A stretch of DNA of 9,484 nt from Flavobacteriaceae bacterium (GTDB taxonomy: Bacteria; Bacteroidota; Bacteroidia; Flavobacteriales; Flavobacteriaceae): positions 1 through 9,484 of the forward strand of contig PBYT01000026.1 in assembly GCA_002729755.1 (NCBI GenBank). Reading direction: 5' to 3'. Positions 1 through 6,494 of the stretch are shown here, one piece after another. The translations under genes were made by a program, and so were the position numbers. Below the pieces are notes generated by a model, which searched no databases, was not told the DNA's origin, and was given only the letters and a program-made list of their open reading frames with translations. Every line of letters starts with the position of its first letter. Within the stretch, counting starts at the first letter, position 1.

Positions 1-2649
1 AAAGGTGTAATTATTACCGATTCTCCAGATGTGATTTACTTAGAAGATACGGATGGTGACCATAAAGCAGATAAGAAAGAAATACAGCTCACAGGATTTG
101 CTCTTTCTAATCCACAGTCTAATACGAATTCACCAATGTATGGTTTGGATGGGTGGATTTACCTAGGTCATAACGGTGCAAACGCCGCTAACACTTATTG
201 GAATGATGATGGAAATGAGATACGATTTAAAGACATTGTTGATGGACCTGTCCTACCCAAAAATGCACTTGGAAGGAATGTAAGATTCAAACCTGATAGT
301 CATGAATTAGAAATGATGTCTGGTAAAACGCAGTTTGGACACACCTTTGACCCATGGGGCCATCATGTGTCCAATAGTAATGAACACCATTTATTTCACG
401 AAGTCATTAATGCTAGCTATTTGGCTCGAAACCCGGCTCTGGTAGTTAAAAACACGACCCACTATATGCCAGATTATGGACAACCCGTTGAAGTTTTCCC
501 CCTCACTGACAATCCAGAGCATCAATTGCTGACTTCAGTTGGCGTGATGACTTCTGCTTGTGGGGTAACCTGGTACACTGGGGGCGCATTTGCCGACTTC
601 GACAATTCTACTTTTGTCGCTGAACCTACTCACAACCTTGTAAGAGTAGATAATATTTATACTAAAGGGGCGGTGATGTTTGCCAAACCCCGGTATAAGG
701 AAAAAGAATTTTTACGTTCTAAAGACAGTTGGTTTCGGCCTGTTAATTTTTATATCGGTCCTGATGGGGCGATTTATTTGATCGATTATTACCGCCAATA
801 TATTGAGCATCCCGAGTGGATGTCAGAGAAAATGGCGCAATCAGGGGCTTTGTATAATGGGATGGACAAAGGGAGGATTTATCGAATCTCTCCAGAAAAC
901 ATGACTTCAATGAATTGGTTGAATAATTTATCTCTTGGCGAGGCAACTAGTGAAGAGCTTATCGGTTTCCTGGATCATCCAAACAGTTGGTGGAGGCTCA
1001 ACGCCCACCGAATCTTAATGGATAGAAAGCCTGAAAAGTTCAGTAAAGAACTAACCAGTCTCATCTCATCGGCAAAAAACTCATCGGCAAAAATTCATGT
1101 GCTTTGGATTTTAGAAGAATTAGGGCAGCAAACAGAAAAAGGAATTCAAAATGCTTTGCAAGATACTGAAGCAGGTGTCAGAGAAACTGCTATTAAAATA
1201 GCAGAAAAACACCTCAGTGATTTTCCTGATCTGGAAAAAGATTTATTGAATTTAAAAAATGATCCTTATAGTAAAGTAAGATTACAACTTCTTCTTACAC
1301 TTGGAGAGATTAATGATGATAAGGCAAAAAAGGCAAGTCTAGAAATTCTGAAAAAAGATTTGGAAAGCGAATGGTTTCATTTAGCGATATTATCAGATCC
1401 AAATAATAATAATTTTCAATTTTTTAGCAAGGCTATACAAGAGCTTGACAATAATAAAATTGAAGGAAAACGGAGGTTTATTTCTTCACTGTCCGCAACC
1501 ATTACAAGGAACGGGGATAAAAAAATTCTTGAAAATATGATCGATCTGGCAGTTCAAAAAAATACGCCTTCAGACATTTGGTGGCAAAGTTCTGTTCTTC
1601 AGGGAATTGCCCAAGGAATGAAATGGGGAAAATCGAAATCAGATGGCATGGCGGCTCAGAAACAGAAAATTTTGAGCACCTTTTCAGCATCCACTCATCC
1701 GGAAATAAGAAGGGCAGGAATTGAATTGCTAAAGGTTATTGGTTTGCCTGAAGTACATGCAAAAACAATGAAGCAAGCTTTAAAAATTGCCCTCGACCCA
1801 CGGGCAATACCTGATATGCGGATAGATGCTCTTTCCTTATTAACTTTAACAAATAATGAAATGCAGTTGATTCCACTCAAGACAATTATTGCGTCTGGAA
1901 CAAACAAGGAAATTCAACGCGCTACACTTCAGGTTTTAACGCGCCTGGAGGGTACGAATATTGTTTTGTTTCTGTTGGATAAATGGAACGAATTGCTGCC
2001 TGATGTCAGAAATGAGGCTTTGAAATTATTTATGGAAAGCCCTGAGAGAATGCTTGTCTTATTGGAAGCTATTGAAAATAATAAAATACAGGCTTCCTCT
2101 GTTGAGTGGTCTAGGAAGACACATTTAATGAATAATCGTAGCAGTGAAATTAAACTAAGAGCTCGAAGGCTTTTCCAAAAAGATGAAGAGCAAAGAAGAA
2201 AAGAACTTCAAAAATATCAAATAGCTTTATCAGTAAAAGGCAATACTACAAACGGGAAAAAACTATTTAATAATTACTGTAATATCTGTCATCAACTGAA
2301 TGGGGAAGGTGGAATAAATTTTGGCCCTGACTTGGGTTCTCTACGAAATCGCAGTAAATCGTCACTTATGGAAGACATCTTGAATCCCAGTAAATCTATT
2401 GCGGACGGTTACGATTCCTGGACGATTACCCTTCAAAATGGCACTGTAAAAGCCGGGATCATTTCTACAGAAAATTCAACTTCTCTCACACTGAAAGAGA
2501 TAGTGGGTAAAGAATTGACTATCCCAAGAGACGAAATTATCAAAATGCAAGCGGCTGAATTATCTGTAATGCCCTTTGTATTGGATAATCAAATCAGCCC
2601 CAGTGAAATGGCTGATCTCTTAGCTTTTATTAAGAATGAACAAAAGTGA
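1..2649 (+). CDS. PVC-type membrane-bound dehydrogenase / c-type cytochrome with HEAT-like repeats (5' end missing)
   Basis: The reading frame is open from base 1, so the gene starts upstream of the window and the GTG at 31 is not its start; 882 residues are visible. Numbering from base 1, residues 1 to about 300 match the C-terminal blades of the sugar-dehydrogenase-like beta-propeller of this family: an opening like 'DSPDVIYLEDTDGDHKAD', then 'FGHTFDPWGHH' near 112-122, then 'DKGRIYRISPEN' near 290-300. Residues about 310-740 are helical and HEAT-like. A C-terminal heme domain follows with CNICH at 760-764 (bases 2278-2292) and a likely axial Met at 857 in 'MPFVLDN'. Known family members are exported oxidoreductases, common in Planctomycetes, Verrucomicrobia and Bacteroidota and often near carbohydrate or sulfatase genes; the substrate is not known here. 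The signal peptide and first blades lie outside the window. The gene is richer in G+C than all downstream genes. The family is secure; the exact reaction is not. Confidence 0.9.
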   Translation, partial: KGVIITDSPDVIYLEDTDGDHKADKKEIQLTGFALSNPQSNTNSPMYGLDGWIYLGHNGANAANTYWNDDGNEIRFKDIVDGPVLPKNALGRNVRFKPDSHELEMMSGKTQFGHTFDPWGHHVSNSNEHHLFHEVINASYLARNPALVVKNTTHYMPDYGQPVEVFPLTDNPEHQLLTSVGVMTSACGVTWYTGGAFADFDNSTFVAEPTHNLVRVDNIYTKGAVMFAKPRYKEKEFLRSKDSWFRPVNFYIGPDGAIYLIDYYRQYIEHPEWMSEKMAQSGALYNGMDKGRIYRISPENMTSMNWLNNLSLGEATSEELIGFLDHPNSWWRLNAHRILMDRKPEKFSKELTSLISSAKNSSAKIHVLWILEELGQQTEKGIQNALQDTEAGVRETAIKIAEKHLSDFPDLEKDLLNLKNDPYSKVRLQLLLTLGEINDDKAKKASLEILKKDLESEWFHLAILSDPNNNNFQFFSKAIQELDNNKIEGKRRFISSLSATITRNGDKKILENMIDLAVQKNTPSDIWWQSSVLQGIAQGMKWGKSKSDGMAAQKQKILSTFSASTHPEIRRAGIELLKVIGLPEVHAKTMKQALKIALDPRAIPDMRIDALSLLTLTNNEMQLIPLKTIIASGTNKEIQRATLQVLTRLEGTNIVLFLLDKWNELLPDVRNEALKLFMESPERMLVLLEAIENNKIQASSVEWSRKTHLMNNRSSEIKLRARRLFQKDEEQRRKELQKYQIALSVKGNTTNGKKLFNNYCNICHQLNGEGGINFGPDLGSLRNRSKSSLMEDILNPSKSIADGYDSWTITLQNGTVKAGIISTENSTSLTLKEIVGKELTIPRDEIIKMQAAELSVMPFVLDNQISPSEMADLLAFIKNEQK
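1065..1094 (+). repeat. 15-bp in-frame tandem duplication in the HEAT-like region
   Basis: Two adjacent 15-base units, CTCATCGGCAAAAAA and CTCATCGGCAAAAAT, match at 14 of 15 positions. They lie within the cytochrome/dehydrogenase gene and give two copies of the peptide SSAK (SSAKN-SSAKI), probably in a loop between helices. The length is a multiple of three, so the frame is kept. It looks like a recent slippage duplication with no evident function. Confidence 0.8.
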
Positions 2650-2666
2650 ACCCCTATAAACACTAG

Positions 2667-2687
2667 TGGAGAAGATGGGAATCGAAC
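2667..2687 (-). pseudogene. tRNA 3'-end-like remnant (T-loop to discriminator)
   Basis: Read on the minus strand, 21 bases have the layout of a tRNA 3' end: G53 and T-loop TTCGATT with C61 (matches consensus GTTCRANYC), a 3' T-stem strand CCCAT, a 7-base 3' acceptor strand CTTCTCC, and a discriminator A. The bases just 5' (ACAAG) do not pair with CCCAT and no acceptor 5' strand or D-arm is found upstream, so this is not an intact tRNA. It could be a decayed tRNA gene, or the tRNA-end duplicate left by an integrative element (an att-like site). A chance match is possible because the segment is short. Confidence 0.4.
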
Positions 2688-2705
2688 TTGTATAATTGAG
2701 TTACA

Positions 2706-2736
2706 AACAAAAAAGCAACCATTTCTGATTGCTTTT
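2706..2736 (-). terminator. Rho-independent terminator of the tRNA-fMet gene
   Basis: On the minus strand, starting 4 bases after the tRNA discriminator, AAAAGCAATC pairs with GGTTGCTTTT (10 bp with one T-G wobble, 6-base loop AGAAAT) and runs into a six-T tract. On the plus strand the same hairpin is followed only by a weak TTTTAT, so it may also help stop read-through from the convergent dehydrogenase gene ending at 2649. Confidence 0.8.
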
Positions 2737-2740
2737 ATAG

Positions 2741-2812
<72 letters not shown>

Positions 2813-2822
2813 ATATATATTG

Positions 2823-2854
2823 CAAATATATAAACTTTAACAACTACATGCAAA
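2823..2854 (-). promoter_or_regulatory. Promoter of tRNA-fMet (Bacteroidota type)
   Basis: On the minus strand, TTTG (2854-2851), a 20-base spacer, then TATATTTG (2830-2823), a full match to the Bacteroidota -33 TTTG / -7 TAnnTTTG consensus. A start about 6 bases after the -7 box falls near 2817, about 5 bases before the mature tRNA 5' end. This is the best promoter match in the window. Confidence 0.75.
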
Positions 2855-2872
2855 CCATTAAATTTTAGTAAC

Positions 2873-2880
2873 TATCTTTG
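2873..2880 (+). promoter_or_regulatory. -7 box of the era-der promoter
   Basis: TATCTTTG matches the Bacteroidota -7 consensus TAnnTTTG exactly. No TTG is present at the expected -33 distance (about 2847-2856), so the upstream element is weak or absent. The box ends 6 bases before the era ATG at 2887. Transcription would therefore begin at or within a base or two of the start codon, giving a leaderless or nearly leaderless message. The box also overlaps the only alternative upstream start, TTG at 2878, which argues against that start. Confidence 0.55.
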
Positions 2881-2886
2881 CGAAAA

Positions 2887-3777
2887 ATGAGTAAGAAAAT
2901 ACATAAATCTGGGTTTGTATCAATTATTGGGAGACCTAATGTTGGGAAATCAACATTAATAAATGCTTTAATGGAGGATAAGCTTTCTATTATTACTTCC
3001 AAAGCACAAACAACCAGACATAGAATAAAAGGAATAATCAATGGTGATGACTATCAGATAGTTATATCAGACACTCCTGGTATATTGGCTCCAAATTATC
3101 AATTGCAAGAAGCTATGATGAAGTTTATAAATGAGACTTTAATTGATTCTGATGTTTTAGTTTTTATTGATGAAGTAGGAGGGAAGGATTTTAAAAATGA
3201 TTCATTAATTAAGAAAATAAACAAACTGCAAGTCCCTAAGTTTGTTTTACTTAACAAAATTGATCTTTTTAATCAAGAGAAATTAGAAAGTTCTATAAAG
3301 TACTGGGAGAATATTTTTCCAGAGATTAAAATATATCCAATATCTGCGAAGGAGGGCTTTTTTATTAATGAATTAAAAGAAATTTTTATTAAAAATATTC
3401 CTGAATCACCGCCCTTTTTTCCTAAAGACCAATTTACTGATAAATCTGAAAGATTTTTTGTTAATGAATCTTTACGAGAGCAAATACTGCTTAATTATAA
3501 TAAAGAAATTCCATATTCAGTTGAAGTTGTTACTGAAGAGTTTAAGGAAACAAACAAAATAATAAAAATAAGGGCTATTATATTTACTGAAAGAGACTCC
3601 CAAAAAAATATATTGATAGGACATAAGGGATCTGCTTTAAAGAAGGTTGCCACAAATGCTAGAAAAGATTTAGAAAAGTTCTTTAATAAAAAGATTTTTC
3701 TTGAGGTTTTTATAAAGGTTAAAAAGAATTGGAGAAATGATAAGTTATCTCTAAAAAGGTTTGGATATAATTTATAG
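2887..3777 (+). CDS. era: GTPase Era, 16S rRNA-binding 30S assembly factor
   Basis: This is a 296-residue protein, the usual Era length. From the ATG at 2887 the GTPase motifs are G1 GRPNVGKS at 15-22, the Era switch region around TTR 42-44, G3 DTPG at 62-65, G4 NKID at 123-126 and G5 SAK at 153-155. A C-terminal KH domain follows with its GxxG loop GHKG at 245-248. Era is known to bind the 3' end of 16S rRNA through the KH domain and to act in 30S maturation in the cytoplasm and at the membrane. An in-frame TTG at 2878 would add three residues, but it lies inside the -7 promoter box, so ATG is chosen. There is no Shine-Dalgarno sequence. It is the first gene of an operon, with der 14 bases downstream. 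Confidence 0.97.
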   Translation: MSKKIHKSGFVSIIGRPNVGKSTLINALMEDKLSIITSKAQTTRHRIKGIINGDDYQIVISDTPGILAPNYQLQEAMMKFINETLIDSDVLVFIDEVGGKDFKNDSLIKKINKLQVPKFVLLNKIDLFNQEKLESSIKYWENIFPEIKIYPISAKEGFFINELKEIFIKNIPESPPFFPKDQFTDKSERFFVNESLREQILLNYNKEIPYSVEVVTEEFKETNKIIKIRAIIFTERDSQKNILIGHKGSALKKVATNARKDLEKFFNKKIFLEVFIKVKKNWRNDKLSLKRFGYNL

Positions 3778-3791
3778 AAAATATTTTTTAT

Positions 3792-5093
3792 ATGGGAGGA
3801 ATTGTTGCTATAGTGGGAAGACCTAATGTTGGGAAATCAACATTATTTAATCGACTTATTCAAAAAAAAGAAGCTATTGTTGATGAATTAAGTGGTGTTA
3901 CTAGAGATAGACATTATGGAAAGTCAGATTGGAATGGAAAAGAATTTACTGTAATAGATACAGGTGGATATCTTAAGTTAGGAGATGATGTTTTTCAAAA
4001 AGAGATTGATAAGCAAGTTATTCTAGCAATTGAAGAATCTGATGTAATTCTATTTATTGTTGATGTTAAGGATGGTATAAATGGAATGGATGAGACAATA
4101 GCCAAGCTTTTACACAAAACTTCAAAACCAGTTTTTGTTTTAGTGAATAAGGTTGATAATTCAAAGCTAATTAAAAGTTCAAATGAATTTTATTCTTTAG
4201 GATTTGATAATCTCTTTTGTATTTCATCAATAAATGGTCAAGGTTCAGGGGAGGTATTAGATTCTTTAGTTAAACTTTTACCTGAGAATGATTTTATAGA
4301 GAGTCCTGTTCCTAAATTTTCTGTAATTGGAAGACCCAATTCTGGAAAGTCTTCATTTATAAATGCTTTGATTGGAGAAGATAGGTTTATTGTTACAGAT
4401 GTTGCAGGTACAACAAGAGATAGCTTATATACTAGATATAATCAATTTGGTTTTGAATTTGATTTAATTGATACTGCAGGAATAAGAAAGAAGACTAAAA
4501 TAAGTGAAAATGTTGAATTCTATTCTATTCTTAGATCTATTAGGGCTATTGAAAATTCGGATGTTTCTATTTTAATTTATGACTCTAAAAGAGGATTTGA
4601 TTCACAGGATCAAAATATATTTTGGTTAGCCTCAAAAAATAAGAAAGGAATTGTAATTCTTTCTAATAAATGGGACTTGGTTGAAAAAGATCAAAATACA
4701 ACTAGCTTTATAAAAGATAAAATACATGAAAAAACATCACCATTTATAGATATTCCTATTGTTTTTATTTCATCAACCCAAAAACAAAGAATTTTTGATG
4801 CTATAAAAATTGCAATGGAAGTATATGAAAAGAGAAAGCAAAAAATCCCAACAAAAAAACTTAATGACTATATATTACCAATAATAGAAAAAACCCCTCC
4901 CCCAAGCAATAAAGGCAAGTATATAAAAATTAAATTTTCTAGACAGTTACCAACACCTTACCCTCAATTTGCGTTTTATTGTAATTTACCACAATACATA
5001 AAAGATCCTTACAAGAGATTCGTAGAGAATCAGCTTAGAAAGGAATATGATTTAAAGGGTGTGCCAATAGATATTTTTTTCAGAAAAAAATAA
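3792..5093 (+). CDS. der: GTPase Der (EngA), tandem-domain 50S assembly factor
   Basis: This is a 433-residue protein with two consecutive GTPase domains and a C-terminal KH-like domain, full length for the family. Domain 1 has G1 GRPNVGKS at 9-16, TRDR at 37-40, DTGG at 56-59 and NKVD at 119-122. Domain 2 has G1 GRPNSGKS at 180-187, TTRD at 207-210, DTAG at 227-230 and NKWD at 292-295. The KH-like domain covers about 350-433. Der is an essential GTPase of late 50S subunit maturation. The start lies only 14 A/T-rich bases after the era stop, without a Shine-Dalgarno site, so it is probably co-transcribed with era. The TAA stop at 5091-5093 directly abuts the stop codon of the convergent MerR gene, leaving no room for a terminator between them. 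Confidence 0.97.
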   Translation: MGGIVAIVGRPNVGKSTLFNRLIQKKEAIVDELSGVTRDRHYGKSDWNGKEFTVIDTGGYLKLGDDVFQKEIDKQVILAIEESDVILFIVDVKDGINGMDETIAKLLHKTSKPVFVLVNKVDNSKLIKSSNEFYSLGFDNLFCISSINGQGSGEVLDSLVKLLPENDFIESPVPKFSVIGRPNSGKSSFINALIGEDRFIVTDVAGTTRDSLYTRYNQFGFEFDLIDTAGIRKKTKISENVEFYSILRSIRAIENSDVSILIYDSKRGFDSQDQNIFWLASKNKKGIVILSNKWDLVEKDQNTTSFIKDKIHEKTSPFIDIPIVFISSTQKQRIFDAIKIAMEVYEKRKQKIPTKKLNDYILPIIEKTPPPSNKGKYIKIKFSRQLPTPYPQFAFYCNLPQYIKDPYKRFVENQLRKEYDLKGVPIDIFFRKK

Positions 5094-5423
5094 TCAGATA
5101 TTTGACTTTAAATTTTTTAGCTCAAATTTAATTTTTTCAAGCTTTTTTATAATAGATAAATTATTTGAATTTATTTTATTCTTTGATTTAAGCCTTTTTT
5201 TTGCTCCCTGAATAGTTAGTCCCTCTTCTTTAAGTAAACTGTATATCGTAGAAATATTTTCAATATCATCTATTGTAAATTTTCTAATTCCAGAAGGCTT
5301 AACTTTTGGATTTAACTGATCAAACTCTTTTTCCCAGAATCTAATTAGGGAATTATTTACACTGAAAAGTTTAGAGACCTCACTTATGCTAAAATATTTT
5401 TTATCAGGTAATTCAAAATACAT
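5094..5423 (-). CDS. MerR-family DNA-binding transcriptional regulator, short
   Basis: This is a 109-residue protein if started at ATG 5423. It has an N-terminal MerR winged helix-turn-helix: 'YFSISEVSKLFSV' at 10-22, recognition-helix region 'SLIRFWEKEF' at 25-34, wing ending 'SGIRKFT' at 44-50, and a second helical part with 'EEGLTIQGAKKRL' at 66-78. After it comes only a short lysine-rich, probably helical tail, so there is no ligand-binding domain. The protein has no cysteine, which rules out the thiolate metal-sensor type. The frame extends to a TTG at 5435 overlapping the M23 stop by 8 bases. ATG is preferred because it gives the family-typical opening 'MYFELPDKKYF' and sits 4 bases after the M23 stop. 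Such regulators are common beside M23 peptidase genes in Flavobacteria; the target is unknown. Confidence 0.9.
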   Translation of the reverse strand: MYFELPDKKYFSISEVSKLFSVNNSLIRFWEKEFDQLNPKVKPSGIRKFTIDDIENISTIYSLLKEEGLTIQGAKKRLKSKNKINSNNLSIIKKLEKIKFELKNLKSNI

Positions 5424-5427
5424 AGCA

Positions 5428-6417
5428 CTAGTCAAGAGACTGATTCTCTTGCGAAGCTTGAGTTATAAGAGTTTCAAATTCTCCAGGTGAAAGACTCCCA
5501 TAATAGAAATTAATAGGGTTAAGTTTTTCCCCATCTTTCGTTATTTCGTAATGCAGGTGAGGTGCTACTGAACGCCCAGAGCTTCCTACATACCCTATAA
5601 TATCACCTCTTTTTACCTTATCTCCTTTTCTCACAGAAAATTTTTCTTGAACTAAATCTAAATGCGCATAGATACTAACGTAACCAAAACCATGATCAAT
5701 TCTTATATGATTCCCAAAACCTGCTGCCCTATTATCAGCCCTAGAAATTTTCCCATCACCAGTTGCATAAATTGGCGATCCTCTTTCTGCTGAAAAGTCC
5801 ATACCCCAGTGTCTTTTTCTTTTTTTTGTAAAAGGGTCTGTTCTCCATCCAAATCCAGAAGCCATTCTTTTTAAATCGGAGTTACTAATTGGTTGAATAG
5901 TAGGAATTGATGAAAGAAGGGATTCTTTGTTTTTTGCAAGAAGCTCGATCTCATCTAGTGATTTAGATTGAATTACAAGTTCTTTTGTAAGAATATCTAT
6001 TCTTTCTGTTGTACCAATAATTAGATCAGAATTTTCATACCCATTTAAATAATCATATCTATTTATACCTCCAAATCCCATTTTTCTTTGAGCTTCAGGA
6101 ATTGGACTTGCTTCAAAATAAACTCTATAAAGATTATTGTCTCTTTTTTCAACATTGGCTAATGTCGATTCAACTTGTTCTAGCTTTTTGTTTAGAACTT
6201 TAAGTTGAAGTTCATAATTTTTAATTTCTCTAGATTGTACCAGTTCCTGAGGAGTGTCAATAAATTCAGTATTTAATAGCAATACAGTAATAAATACTCC
6301 AAAAATTATTGAACTTATTAAGAATAATAATAGATTATATAATTTATTAAGGTTAGTCCTTTGAATTGGAATAAACTCCAGGTTATCTTTATCAAAATAA
6401 TATTTAGTTTTGGACAT
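5428..6417 (-). CDS. Membrane-anchored M23 (LytM-type) zinc metallopeptidase
   Basis: This is a 329-residue protein. It has a short cytoplasmic N-terminus, one transmembrane segment at about 26-48 (no cleavable signal), a periplasmic coiled-coil-like stretch at about 57-92, a linker, and a C-terminal M23 domain at about 183-305. All catalytic features are present: zinc ligands H203 and D207 (HWGMD), H252 in 'YAHLD', and H287/H289 in HLH, so it should be an active peptidoglycan endopeptidase rather than an EnvC/NlpD-like inactive activator. The family cuts peptide cross-links and works in cell-wall growth, division or shape. The gene is first in a two-gene unit; the MerR gene begins 4 bases after its TAG, suggesting translational coupling. 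It is divergent from alaS across 62 bases. Confidence 0.92.
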   Translation of the reverse strand: MSKTKYYFDKDNLEFIPIQRTNLNKLYNLLLFLISSIIFGVFITVLLLNTEFIDTPQELVQSREIKNYELQLKVLNKKLEQVESTLANVEKRDNNLYRVYFEASPIPEAQRKMGFGGINRYDYLNGYENSDLIIGTTERIDILTKELVIQSKSLDEIELLAKNKESLLSSIPTIQPISNSDLKRMASGFGWRTDPFTKKRKRHWGMDFSAERGSPIYATGDGKISRADNRAAGFGNHIRIDHGFGYVSIYAHLDLVQEKFSVRKGDKVKRGDIIGYVGSSGRSVAPHLHYEITKDGEKLNPINFYYGSLSPGEFETLITQASQENQSLD

Positions 6418-6439
6418 AGGCCAATTTGTTGTAATTTTC
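6410..6439 (+). promoter_or_regulatory. Candidate promoter of alaS
   Basis: TTG at 6410-6412, a 19-base spacer, then TAATTTTC at 6432-6439, which matches TAnnTTTG at all but the last base. A start near 6445 would give a leader of about 35 bases ending in an A-rich stretch before the ATG. The TTG lies just inside the 5' end of the divergent M23 gene. The imperfect -7 box keeps confidence moderate. Confidence 0.4.
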
Positions 6440-6465
6440 TACTAGATTCTACCAGTTTGAATATA

Positions 6466-6494
6466 CAAATATAAAAAAAATGAATTCATCTCAA
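6466..6494 (-). promoter_or_regulatory. Promoter of the M23 peptidase-merR unit
   Basis: On the minus strand, TTG (6494-6492), an 18-base spacer, then TATATTTG (6473-6466), an exact -7 match to the Bacteroidota consensus. The start would fall near 6460, giving a 5' leader of about 43 bases to the ATG at 6417. The upstream element lies inside the first codons of alaS. Confidence 0.65.

Noticed and set aside
31..33. GTG as the start of the dehydrogenase gene
   Set aside because: The frame is open upstream to base 1 and the residues before it (GVIITDSPD) are family-like, so the gene is cut by the window edge.
743..946. Minus-strand open frame of 67 codons
   Set aside because: It lies wholly inside the dehydrogenase gene, has no family-like motif and no promoter; treated as a shadow.
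1502..1907. Two minus-strand open frames (1502-1690 and 1695-1907)
   Set aside because: Both are antisense to the HEAT-like region of the first gene and show no recognisable protein features.
2878..2880. TTG as the start of era
   Set aside because: It forms the last bases of the -7 promoter box, and the ATG at 2887 gives the normal N-terminus.
2813..2886. Riboswitch or leader RNA upstream of era
   Set aside because: Only 74 bases separate tRNA and era and they are filled by two promoters; no stable structured element is apparent.
5074..5090. T7-CAG-A7 inverted repeat at the end of der as a terminator
   Set aside because: The stem has only A-T pairs, a 3-base loop and no following T tract; it is lysine/phenylalanine coding sequence in an AT-rich gene.
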